Positions 25,653 to 33,809 of a stretch of DNA of 64,000 bases are shown here, piece after piece. Source of the stretch: JAFGPS01 sp964628465. Its GTDB lineage: Bacteria; Planctomycetota; Phycisphaerae; Sedimentisphaerales; Anaerobacaceae. The DNA is taken from positions 186,001 to 250,000 of the forward strand of contig CAZVOA010000001.1 of NCBI GenBank assembly GCA_964628465.1. The letters run 5' to 3'. The notes below the pieces were generated by a model that saw only the letters and a list, made by a program, of their open reading frames with translations, was not told where the DNA came from and made no database searches. A program made the position numbers and the translations under genes. Each line of letters starts with the position of its first letter. Position 1 is the first letter of the stretch.

Positions 25653-27254
25653 ATGATAAATACGGAAAGACGAAAACGAGTTATGCAGCGTTCCATAAAA
25701 CTTGGTCATTGTATTTGTGACCCGAAACAGCCCTGCCCATGCGATTTATTCAAAGAGAAAAATATATGCCAATGCGCGGGCGAGCGACTTGATTCCCCAG
25801 CCGGTTCGGTGCAATTGACTAAGATTGTTGAAAAAGCAGGTTGCGCGTCCAAAATAGACCAGGCATTTTTAAAGCAGGTTTTGAAAAATCTTCCGGCGAT
25901 AAATGATCCCAGAGTTCTTGTAGGCATCCCGGCCGGTGACGATGCAGGCGTATATGACATGGGTGATGGTATGGCTCTCGTTCAAACGGTGGACGTGTTT
26001 ACTCCTTCGGTTGACGACCCATACACTTTTGGTCAGGTAGCAGCCGCTAATTCCGTCAGTGATGTTTACGCGATGGGCGGCACACCTATAACCGCGGTTT
26101 CAATTCTCGGTTTTCCTGTTCGCAAAATTCCCGATGAAGCAATGAGCCAGATCCTCGCGGGTGGCATAGACAAAATGAATGAAGCCGGAGTAGCAATCAT
26201 AGGCGGCCATAGTATAAACGATAATGAAATAAAAGCAGGTTTCGCTGTTACCGGAGTAATAGAAACGGACAAAATAGTTACAAACGCAAACGCTCAGCCG
26301 GGTGACGTTCTCATTCTTACAAAACCACTGGGAACTGGAATAGTCGCATTTGCTTCGCAAATCAGCAGAGCAAGTGCAGAAAGCGTTGCGGCAATAACAA
26401 AATCAATGACAACACTAAACAAAAAAGCCGCTGAACTGATGATACAATATGGTGCCCATTCATGCACAGATGTCACTGGATTCTCTCTGTGTGGACATTT
26501 ATCAGAAATGGCATTATCGAGCGGCGTGGACGTGGAGATTATATGGGATGAAATTCCCATGTTCCCGGGAGTTCTCGAATACGCTGCGGTTGGAATCTTA
26601 CCCGGAGCGATAGAGCGAAATAAAGAATCGTGCGGTGCAAGGATTATAGCTTCGGAAAAACTGCCGCAGGAAATGATTGATATATGTTACGATGCGCAAA
26701 CTTCAGGTGGACTTTTAATTTCAATCTCAAAGGATGCCGCTGACAATTTTCTGAAAGCACTGCATATAGATGGTATAATTGATGCAACGATTATCGGGGA
26801 AGTGAAACAAAAAGGCTCAGGACTGGTTCATATCAACTATACAGGCATGAGACAAATTCCAGTTGTTCCCGAAGTGACGAAAGAAGATGGACGAAAGACG
26901 AGGGATGAGGGACGAGAGAAGAAGGAAGAAGTACGAGAAGAAGTTGCGTGTTGTGCGGATGCGATTTCTTCATCCAGCGATAATAATGAACCTGGAATTT
27001 CGCGTATTAAATCAAAATTCACGGAGTTTCTTGGCGCTGCAAGCTCGCCGCAGGGTTTGGATGCTTATACGAAACAGGCGATGGCAATCGCTTTATCTGT
27101 TGCAATGCGATGCGAACCATGCTTAAATATGCACATGAAAAAAGCAAAAGAAAAGGGATTTACCCAGGACGAAATAGACGAAGCCGCATGGATGGGAATC
27201 AGCTTCGCGGGAAGCCCAGCTATGGTATTTTACGAACAAATTAAAAATTCGTAG
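25653..27254 (+). CDS. selD: selenide, water dikinase SelD with Cys-rich N-terminus and AhpD-like C-terminal domain
   Basis: SelD makes selenophosphate from selenide and ATP. The ATG at 25653 is chosen for the GAGG site before it; longer starts run into the activator gene. The 533 residues fall into four parts. A leader has three CxC pairs (Cys 20/22, 28/30, 39/41). The SelD core (about 50-400) has C64 and K67 in KAGCASK at the position of the catalytic Cys/Lys of E. coli SelD, and GIPAGDDAGVYDM. A charged linker is encoded by a 7-bp repeat tract. The final domain has CEPCLNMH (C487, C490, H494), the redox motif of AhpD/carboxymuconolactone decarboxylase proteins. The active residue is Cys, not Sec. 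Confidence 0.94.
   Translation: MINTERRKRVMQRSIKLGHCICDPKQPCPCDLFKEKNICQCAGERLDSPAGSVQLTKIVEKAGCASKIDQAFLKQVLKNLPAINDPRVLVGIPAGDDAGVYDMGDGMALVQTVDVFTPSVDDPYTFGQVAAANSVSDVYAMGGTPITAVSILGFPVRKIPDEAMSQILAGGIDKMNEAGVAIIGGHSINDNEIKAGFAVTGVIETDKIVTNANAQPGDVLILTKPLGTGIVAFASQISRASAESVAAITKSMTTLNKKAAELMIQYGAHSCTDVTGFSLCGHLSEMALSSGVDVEIIWDEIPMFPGVLEYAAVGILPGAIERNKESCGARIIASEKLPQEMIDICYDAQTSGGLLISISKDAADNFLKALHIDGIIDATIIGEVKQKGSGLVHINYTGMRQIPVVPEVTKEDGRKTRDEGREKKEEVREEVACCADAISSSSDNNEPGISRIKSKFTEFLGAASSPQGLDAYTKQAMAIALSVAMRCEPCLNMHMKKAKEKGFTQDEIDEAAWMGISFAGSPAMVFYEQIKNS
26886..26941 (+). repeat. in-frame purine-rich heptanucleotide tract inside selD
   Basis: Eight consecutive 7-mers can be read: GATGGAC, GAAAGAC, GAGGGAT, GAGGGAC, GAGAGAA, GAAGGAA, GAAGTAC, GAGAAGA. 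They encode a charged linker (EDGRKTRDEGREKKEE) between the SelD core and the AhpD-like domain. The tract has the same period as the purF-purM, rpsO-pnp and 47.2-kb tracts but a different word. Confidence 0.7.
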
Positions 27255-27271
27255 GGTGTGCTATGCACACC
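27251..27271. repeat. REP-like palindrome overlapping the selD stop codon
   Basis: GTAG (27251-27254) is followed by the perfect hairpin GGTGTGC-TAT-GCACACC (27255-27271). A GTAG foot next to a palindrome is the usual form of REP elements mobilised by RAYT transposases. The TAG stop codon of selD lies inside it. No second copy was seen in the window. Confidence 0.45.
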
Positions 27272-27301
27272 AAAATCGTATATTTTTGAAAGAATCTTCG
27301 A

Positions 27302-28375
27302 ATGAAAAGAAAAAAGTTCTTTATAATTAGTATGCTTTTAATACTTCTTATCGCTGGTATTGTAGTATTAAAACTGTGGCCGCGTAATCAGGGACTTTAT
27401 AAAGTTACAATTCTGCCTTCGCTTGTTGGGGAATCTACTTTTCCGCTATCCATTAATGATAAAGGACAAGTTGCAGGTTATTCGGAAATAGCACGAGGTG
27501 TTTATCACCTTTTTCTATGGGATAAAGAAAATGGAATGCAGGACCTTGGACTCGATGTACAAGGAAATGTTTATATCAATAATTCAACTCAAATTGCGGC
27601 AAACATGTTAGATCCAAATGGTAATCACCGTGCTTTTATTCTGGATACTGATACAGGAAAGACATTTTTGCCTTTATTAGGTGGCAAGTATTCAGATGTA
27701 AAGGGATTAAATAATCATGGCCAGATCGTTGGTTGGGCAGATACATCCACCGGTATTATGCATGCTTATATTTGGGATAAAACAAATGGAATACATGACC
27801 TTACACCAACCAGAACAGGTAATTCTATGTTTTCTGTTTCTATCAATGATTCAGGTCAAGTGGTTATTTATGAAAATAATAATATACTTTTAGTCGAAAC
27901 TGATAAAGAATTAGAAACAACATCTTTACCAATCCGAATTGGTTTTAATCCACAAATTAACAACAATGGTTATATTACAGGCATAGTAAAATCAGCACAA
28001 AATAAACTCGATATTGTTTCATGGCATCCGAATTCAGGTTTAAAAAGTCTCTATCGTTTAAATTCAGCGTGTTCTCCTAAAATTAATGACCATAATCAGA
28101 TAATCATAACAGATGAAAAAGATTTCAATCCGATTCAAAAAATAATCCCTCCTCATCTTGAGAATTATTTGCTGGATCCGAAGATTGGTCAGATTTCTCT
28201 CGATGGGTATTTTAATCTCGAGAGGAATGAAAATCTTGAATTGATAGATATTAATAATAACGGCTGTATAATAGGTGTTATCCGGTCAACAAAAGGCTCA
28301 AAAAGTATAGGTGTTTTATTCGAACCAATTCCTGAAAAATGGAACAAATACCAAAAAACAAATAAAACAAGATAA
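27302..28375 (+). CDS. membrane-anchored HAF-repeat protein 1
   Basis: The 357 residues begin with a membrane anchor or signal segment (FFIISMLLILLIAGIVVLKLW). HAF-family extracellular repeats follow: INDKGQVAGYSE, HLFLWDKENGMQDLG, NNHGQIVGWAD, HAYIWDKTNGIHDLTP and INDSGQVVIY. Each has the pattern of a small 'INxxGQIxG ... AFxWD' beta blade. Function of the family is unknown. It is about half identical by eye to the next gene, a tandem duplicate 37 bp downstream. Confidence 0.8.
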   Translation: MKRKKFFIISMLLILLIAGIVVLKLWPRNQGLYKVTILPSLVGESTFPLSINDKGQVAGYSEIARGVYHLFLWDKENGMQDLGLDVQGNVYINNSTQIAANMLDPNGNHRAFILDTDTGKTFLPLLGGKYSDVKGLNNHGQIVGWADTSTGIMHAYIWDKTNGIHDLTPTRTGNSMFSVSINDSGQVVIYENNNILLVETDKELETTSLPIRIGFNPQINNNGYITGIVKSAQNKLDIVSWHPNSGLKSLYRLNSACSPKINDHNQIIITDEKDFNPIQKIIPPHLENYLLDPKIGQISLDGYFNLERNENLELIDINNNGCIIGVIRSTKGSKSIGVLFEPIPEKWNKYQKTNKTR

Positions 28376-28412
28376 TATAATTTTAGTTCAACTCCAAAAA
28401 AGTTGGTGAAAA

Positions 28413-29501
28413 ATGAATAGAAAAATATTATTTATTATAATTTCTTGTGCAATCCTGCTTGTTGTTTTTTTACGGTTCACTATCTTTAAGCCGCATAATC
28501 AGGGGCTTTATAAAGTTACAATCCTTCCTACACTCGGCGGGGATTATATCTTTCCGGCATCAATTAATGATAAAGGACAAATCGCCGGATCCTCTGAAAT
28601 AAGCAAAGGTAATTACCATTTGTTTTTATGGGATAAAGATATTGGAATCAGTGACCTTGGACCAGTAACTGGTGAAATATCCTTAAATAATGCAGGTCAA
28701 ATCGCTGCTAATATGATGGATCCTAATGGTAATCAACGTGGTTTCATATGGGATCCAAACAAAGGCAGGAGAATTTTACCTACACTTGGAGGGAATAAAT
28801 CAAGAGCCATTAGAATTAATGATAAAGGCCGCGTTGTAGGTTCGGCGGAAACTTCGACCAGCGTTGAACATGCTTTTATCTGGGATGATGTTAATGGTAT
28901 TCGCGACTTGACACCAAACAGTACGGCCAATACGAGAGCATGGTCAATTAATAACTCTGGCCAAATCATAGTTTTTGCACCAGGCAGCACGCTACTGGTT
29001 CAAGTAAATAAAAATAATATAATGTCACCAGTACCTATTCCTTTACGTGGACTATGTATTATAAATAATAATGGCTATATAGCGGGAATGGTTCAAAACG
29101 GACAGGGAAAATATGATATTGCCACATGGCATCAGGATTTGGGACAAAAAACTCTTTTTCAATCTAAAACAGGTTCGTCATCATCTAATATTAATGATCA
29201 CAACCAGTTAATCATTTGTGAAGAAGAACAAAGACAACAACGTATTGGTTTTTTAGAAAAATTAATTCCCTCTTCTCAAATCAAAAACTATCTTATTGAT
29301 CCGAATATTGGAAAATTTTCTTTTGATGGGTATGTTCCAGTTGGCATGCATGAAAATCTTGTTTTGATTGATATTAACAATAAAGGCTGCATAATAGGCG
29401 CTATTCAGTCAACAAAAGGTTCAAAAAGTGTTGGTGTACTATTTGAGCCGATTCCTGAAAAGATGGAAAGACTGATTAAAAAATCCAACAAGCATAAGTA
29501 A
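28413..29501 (+). CDS. membrane-anchored HAF-repeat protein 2
   Basis: This is a 362-residue tandem paralogue of the preceding protein, with the same anchor (LFIIISCAILLVVFLRFTIF) and repeats (INDKGQIAGSSE, HLFLWDKDIGISDLG, INDKGRVVGSAE, HAFIWDDVNGIRDLTP). The C-terminal block INNKGCIIGAIQSTKGSKSV is nearly identical to that of copy 1, so the duplication is fairly recent or homogenised. Role unknown. It converges on the nucleotide-sugar dehydrogenase gene across a hairpin. Confidence 0.8.
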   Translation: MNRKILFIIISCAILLVVFLRFTIFKPHNQGLYKVTILPTLGGDYIFPASINDKGQIAGSSEISKGNYHLFLWDKDIGISDLGPVTGEISLNNAGQIAANMMDPNGNQRGFIWDPNKGRRILPTLGGNKSRAIRINDKGRVVGSAETSTSVEHAFIWDDVNGIRDLTPNSTANTRAWSINNSGQIIVFAPGSTLLVQVNKNNIMSPVPIPLRGLCIINNNGYIAGMVQNGQGKYDIATWHQDLGQKTLFQSKTGSSSSNINDHNQLIICEEEQRQQRIGFLEKLIPSSQIKNYLIDPNIGKFSFDGYVPVGMHENLVLIDINNKGCIIGAIQSTKGSKSVGVLFEPIPEKMERLIKKSNKHK

Positions 29502-29509
29502 CAAACTGG

Positions 29510-29529
29510 ATACCCGCCTTCGCGGGTAT
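29510..29529. terminator. bidirectional terminator-like palindrome
   Basis: ATACCCGC (29510-29517) pairs with GCGGGTAT (29522-29529) around CTTC, between two convergent genes. The form 'GGATaCCCGC..GCGGGtATGAC' is that of dispersed intergenic palindromes known in many bacterial genomes. No T-run follows closely, so strength as a terminator is uncertain. Confidence 0.5.
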
Positions 29530-29546
29530 GACAGAGTGACGTCATT

Positions 29547-31190
29547 TCATACTTTGTGGCTTTTTTTGACCTGCTCTTTTATTCTTTGAATATGTCCCCT
29601 GCCTAAGGCTTTTACTTCGCAGCCAAGCTCGAAATACTTTCTGATTTTATTGTCATCTAAAATTCCGAAGCAATCAATTACGGCTATTGGACCACCCGCC
29701 CATTTCACTATTTCCTCCGGATTCAGTTCCATGTACTGACTATGCGGCACGGCTAAGATGAGAGCTTTAACTCCGGCTATTGCTTTTTGTAGGTCGCTTT
29801 GTACCTGAATGTTTACAAGATTCTCCTGGTTATGGAAAAATCTCGCGAGTGAATGTCCCGGCGCAGGATAATCATCCTGACTTTCAAGCTCGTACCAATG
29901 TTCAAGATACGGATCATGTACCCGCATATCAGCACCCATTTCCGTTAATTTGCGAACGATTAACTCTGAGCCGCTGTAACGAGTGTCACCGACATCCTGA
30001 CGATAGCTTCCGCCGCAGATGAGGATAGATGCGCCGGCGACCTGAAGTCCCATATTTCTAAGTGCATCTCTTGTTAGTGTAGCCGCGTGAAGGCTTCGGG
30101 TATCGTTGATATCTATCGCAGTCGGAGTGATTTTGAAAATGTCATCTTCAAATCCGAGTATGTGTTTATAAGCCCAGTAACCTAAGCCGCCGTCTTTTGG
30201 AAGACAATAGCCGCCAATACCGGGGCCAGGGAAAATTATATTGCTATGTGTTGGCCGTATTTTTATCGCTTTTATTACCTTGGTCAGATCAACGCCGTTT
30301 CTTTCGGCAAAGAGACTCCATTCATCGAGGAACGCCAAAGTCACGGCACGATAGGAATTTTCGACAATCTTTGTTGTTTCCGACTCGATTGGTCTGTCCA
30401 TAACTGTAAGGGGAAATTCTTCGGTATTTAGAACTTCCCTGAGGAATTTCTCTACGCGGTTTCTCGCCTGCTCATTACATCCCGAGCAGACCCGCCAGAA
30501 ATCTCTTATTGAAGATACATAATGTTTGCCGGGCATGACACGTTCAAAACTATGAGCAAGCAATGGTTCTGTTGTAATATTTCTTTTAGCAAAAGCTTTT
30601 TTCATAATAGGCCATGCTACAAACTCAGTTGTACCGGGAGCAACTGTAGTTTCAATAAGCGTCAGGCATTCCGGCATAATTTTTTCTCCGATAGTCTTTA
30701 TCGTTACTTCAAGAGCAGCCATTTCCGCTTTGCCCGTCCTCATATTTCCAAGGTCCTTTTTAGTGTAATCGCATTGTACATCCACAACAACGCAATCGGC
30801 AAGCTTAAGGCAATCGCTGTTATAAGTCGCGATAAGTGTTTTTTTCTCAAGCACACATCGTGTAATCATTTCCTGAACTTCAGGGTCTTCCGCGGTTACG
30901 GGAGAAATACCTTTATTAAGCAATGGTATCTTCCAGTAACTTCTTGGGCTTGGTCTCTGGCAGCCTATGACGAATTTTGACGGTTTTCCAGTTTTTTTAT
31001 CGACGGTATCGGCTACAATAGCGGCCATAACCGCGCCCACGAAACCGACTCCCATTACAACAACTATTTCCTTACCCTCACTGCGAGCCGATTCTACAAG
31101 CAATTCCACCCGATTAAACTCAGCAGAATATTCCTCTGGCTTGGGTATTTCAAATTTTTCTCCTGCGGGACTTACTGAAATGCTGGACAT
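29547..31190 (-). CDS. UDP-glucose/GDP-mannose dehydrogenase family protein
   Basis: This is a four-electron nucleotide-sugar 6-dehydrogenase that makes an NDP-uronic acid for surface polysaccharide. The start at 31190 is preferred for the AAGAGG site before it; an in-frame ATG at 31238 lacks one. The 547 residues exceed the usual 430 or so because of an N-terminal extension and an enlarged N-terminal domain. Motifs are NAD-binding VVVMGVGFVGAVMAAI, ESETTKIVENSYRAVTLAFLDEW, the catalytic Cys in GPGIGGYCLPKDGG, and a C-terminal domain ending IAVIDCFGILDDNKI. Sugar specificity cannot be read off; WecC-like activity is possible. It stands alone, with no other polysaccharide gene adjacent. Confidence 0.85.
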   Translation of the reverse strand: MSSISVSPAGEKFEIPKPEEYSAEFNRVELLVESARSEGKEIVVVMGVGFVGAVMAAIVADTVDKKTGKPSKFVIGCQRPSPRSYWKIPLLNKGISPVTAEDPEVQEMITRCVLEKKTLIATYNSDCLKLADCVVVDVQCDYTKKDLGNMRTGKAEMAALEVTIKTIGEKIMPECLTLIETTVAPGTTEFVAWPIMKKAFAKRNITTEPLLAHSFERVMPGKHYVSSIRDFWRVCSGCNEQARNRVEKFLREVLNTEEFPLTVMDRPIESETTKIVENSYRAVTLAFLDEWSLFAERNGVDLTKVIKAIKIRPTHSNIIFPGPGIGGYCLPKDGGLGYWAYKHILGFEDDIFKITPTAIDINDTRSLHAATLTRDALRNMGLQVAGASILICGGSYRQDVGDTRYSGSELIVRKLTEMGADMRVHDPYLEHWYELESQDDYPAPGHSLARFFHNQENLVNIQVQSDLQKAIAGVKALILAVPHSQYMELNPEEIVKWAGGPIAVIDCFGILDDNKIRKYFELGCEVKALGRGHIQRIKEQVKKSHKV

Positions 31191-31273
31191 GCTCAAAACC
31201 TCTTTCTTAAAAATATTTCCCCTATTACTCAAACTCATAAGTACTTATTACAAGTAAATTTAGGTAATTTTAC

Positions 31274-31302
31274 TTGAACTCAACTCCTGAAAATGTTATA
31301 AT
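31274..31302 (+). promoter_or_regulatory. sigma-70-type promoter
   Basis: TTGAAC at 31274-31279 and a perfect TATAAT at 31297-31302 are separated by 17 bp, about 70 bp before the secreted-protein gene at 31371. Confidence 0.65.
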
Positions 31303-31370
31303 ATACAAAATTATGGGACTATTTCAAGGAAATATTTTACTTACTTGTATTTCGCCAAGTTGGAGAAGTA

Positions 31371-33650
31371 ATGAAGAATATTGTTCGTGCGGCAAATTTT
31401 GCTGTACTCGTTATTATATTTATTATCTGTAAGCCCCTGCGGGCAGACGAATTTGAATATCCCTATTACTTAATTGGCTCATATAATTCAGTTTCAGAAT
31501 GCTGGACTGGTATTGACCAATACGGAAATATTCCTGTAACAATTGACCCTAACAAATATCTTGTCGGGCCTCCCCCATCCGTCGAAGAATCCGCAGTCAC
31601 TTTACCGACAGATAGCTGGGTCGAATTATTATTTCGCGGCGTCATATATGATGGGCCTGGACTTGATATTTTCATTTCCGAAATGGACCCTGTCGGCGAA
31701 CAGGCACTGGTTTTTCTGACCGATGGAGGTGAACAGGAATATTTACTGGCTTTCACAGAAGTACCGGATGAAGATGTTCATTTACCGACTATACTTGGAT
31801 TCGATCTTGCCGGCTTGGTACTTCCGTTTGAACCGCGCGCAGTAAGGGTCGTTGGAGTAGATTTAAGAGGAAACTCTCCCGGTTTTGATTTGTCTTTCGT
31901 CAACGCAAGAATTTTTCATGAAGACAGCGCAAAAGCTTCTTATCCATATCCGCCGGACAAAGCTGAAAATGTACCAGTTGATGCAGTGCTTGACTGGCTG
32001 CCGGGACATAATTCCCCAAAACATAATGTGTCTTTTGGAAAGGATATTTCCAGTATCTACCCTGGCGCTCAGACGGTAAATAATCCGATGCAGTCGCAAA
32101 ATGAAAACAATTATAACCCAAATACTCTTGAAATGGGAAAAACCTATTACTGGCGTATCGACGAGGTAAATCAATCAGATTCCAACGATATTGTCACTGG
32201 TACGCCTTGGCGTTTTACTGTCGCCGACTCCTTAATTATAGACAATTTTGATTCGTACAATTCCGCAAATCCCCTCAGCGAAAGCTGGATAAAAGAAGGA
32301 GATATTTATAGTTATATAGCGACAAATACAAACAATGTTCATTCATGCCGCCAGTCTTTAGAATTATGGTATAGTTATTCCAACTCTTCCTATACGTTGT
32401 TTTCTAATACTTTTGAAAAACCTCAAAATTGGAAAGCAGCTGGAGCTAAAATAATAGAATTATTTTTCTATGGCGATAAAGACAACTATACCAACTGCGA
32501 AATGTATTTAGAACTATATGACGGTTATAATACAATAAAGTTCATGTATGACGATATCAATGATATTCTAAATGAGATATGGCAGCTATGGAGAATTGAA
32601 CTGCAATCCATCGAAGACATGAATCAAATAGACCTTACTCATATAGAATCTATTTCAATCGGAATAGAGCTGGATACAAATCAAACGAGTTCATACGGCC
32701 ATGGTGAAATCTACTTTGATGATATTATTTTATATCCATCGAGATGTTTATCGGCAAACAGACCAGAAGCCGATTTAAATGGTGATTGCATAGTTGATTA
32801 TAAGGATTTCAGCGAACTGGCATATAACTGGCTCGAAAGCGGTTACAAAATATATCAGGTTCAGGAACCTAAAAATGCTCCAACTTTCTGGTATAAATTT
32901 GATAACAATCTTGCTGACGCTGGTAGTAAAGCAAATGGAGAATTTTCCGAAGGCGATTTGGATTTTGTACCAGGAGTCTATGGCCAGGCATTGAACTTTA
33001 ACACTCCTAATACTTCCGTAAAGGTCGATTCCGTTTTTCAAATTATATCCCAAATAACAGAAGGTATTACTATCGCCTTTTGGCAGAAAGGCAACGAATC
33101 ACCTTTCAAACGAAATACGCTGTTTTGCTCAGAATATTACTATGAGGAAAAAGAAAATAAAAAAGATCCCGCAATTTCGATTAACCTCGGATGCTGGGAC
33201 GGTACCGGGATATATAACTGGGACTGCGGGACGGATTTGCCATACGATAGACGTCTTTCGGGAAAACACAGATACAAGAAGGAATGGGCAGGCCAATGGA
33301 ATCACTGGGCATTCACGAAAGAACTCGAAACCGGCATTATGCATGTATTTCTAAATGGGGTGCTGATCAATAGCCGAACCGACTCAAGTAAGATAATTTC
33401 ACCTTTTGATTCGTTTATGATCGGTTCCGGATGGTACGGCGATTATGATGGCCTTATGGATGACCTAAGAATCTATAATTATGCACTTTCGCAACCAGAA
33501 ATCGCTTATGCCGCGACAAATGGAACCGGAATTTTTGACCTGCCATTGATGACACCTTCCGATTTACATCCTGATAATAAAATAGACTTTAACGATTTGA
33601 TGATTCTCGCAAATCACTGGCTTGGAAGTTCATTAATTCCTGGCGATTAA
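31371..33650 (+). CDS. large secreted protein with Fn3-like, LamG-like and dockerin-like parts
   Basis: The 759 residues begin with a signal peptide (FAVLVIIFIICKPLRADEF). A beta-rich N-terminal domain (about 25-180) is followed by a Fn3-like domain (about 185-285) ending YYWRIDEV, then a carbohydrate-binding-like sandwich (about 290-460). A dockerin-like calcium repeat follows (ADLNGDCIVDYKDFSELAYNWL), then a LamG/concanavalin-like domain (about 500-720, FWYKFDNNLADAGSKANG, GLMDDLRIYNYALSQPEI). A second repeat (HPDNKIDFNDLMILANHWL) ends it. This layout is common in planctomycete extracellular proteins. A role in carbohydrate or surface attachment is likely but unproven. Confidence 0.78.
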   Translation: MKNIVRAANFAVLVIIFIICKPLRADEFEYPYYLIGSYNSVSECWTGIDQYGNIPVTIDPNKYLVGPPPSVEESAVTLPTDSWVELLFRGVIYDGPGLDIFISEMDPVGEQALVFLTDGGEQEYLLAFTEVPDEDVHLPTILGFDLAGLVLPFEPRAVRVVGVDLRGNSPGFDLSFVNARIFHEDSAKASYPYPPDKAENVPVDAVLDWLPGHNSPKHNVSFGKDISSIYPGAQTVNNPMQSQNENNYNPNTLEMGKTYYWRIDEVNQSDSNDIVTGTPWRFTVADSLIIDNFDSYNSANPLSESWIKEGDIYSYIATNTNNVHSCRQSLELWYSYSNSSYTLFSNTFEKPQNWKAAGAKIIELFFYGDKDNYTNCEMYLELYDGYNTIKFMYDDINDILNEIWQLWRIELQSIEDMNQIDLTHIESISIGIELDTNQTSSYGHGEIYFDDIILYPSRCLSANRPEADLNGDCIVDYKDFSELAYNWLESGYKIYQVQEPKNAPTFWYKFDNNLADAGSKANGEFSEGDLDFVPGVYGQALNFNTPNTSVKVDSVFQIISQITEGITIAFWQKGNESPFKRNTLFCSEYYYEEKENKKDPAISINLGCWDGTGIYNWDCGTDLPYDRRLSGKHRYKKEWAGQWNHWAFTKELETGIMHVFLNGVLINSRTDSSKIISPFDSFMIGSGWYGDYDGLMDDLRIYNYALSQPEIAYAATNGTGIFDLPLMTPSDLHPDNKIDFNDLMILANHWLGSSLIPGD

Positions 33651-33809
33651 CACTCGGGATAAAATTTTATTTGTAAATATTTTTTAGAATATATATATCA
33701 GCCTGAATCTTTTTATACTTGAATTATTCTATCAAGTATGCTGAAATAATATCAGCGTTTTAATAAAATAATAAGATAAATATTAATTATCCTTCAGGAG
33801 GAAAGATGT

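Noticed and set aside
30522..30980. 152-residue plus-strand open frame within the nucleotide-sugar dehydrogenase gene
   Set aside because: It is antisense to conserved catalytic and NAD-binding segments and carries no recognisable domain.
33537..33650. PEP-CTERM sorting signal at the end of the LamG/dockerin-like protein
   Set aside because: The C-terminus is a dockerin-like repeat followed by a short polar tail, with no hydrophobic helix or basic end.
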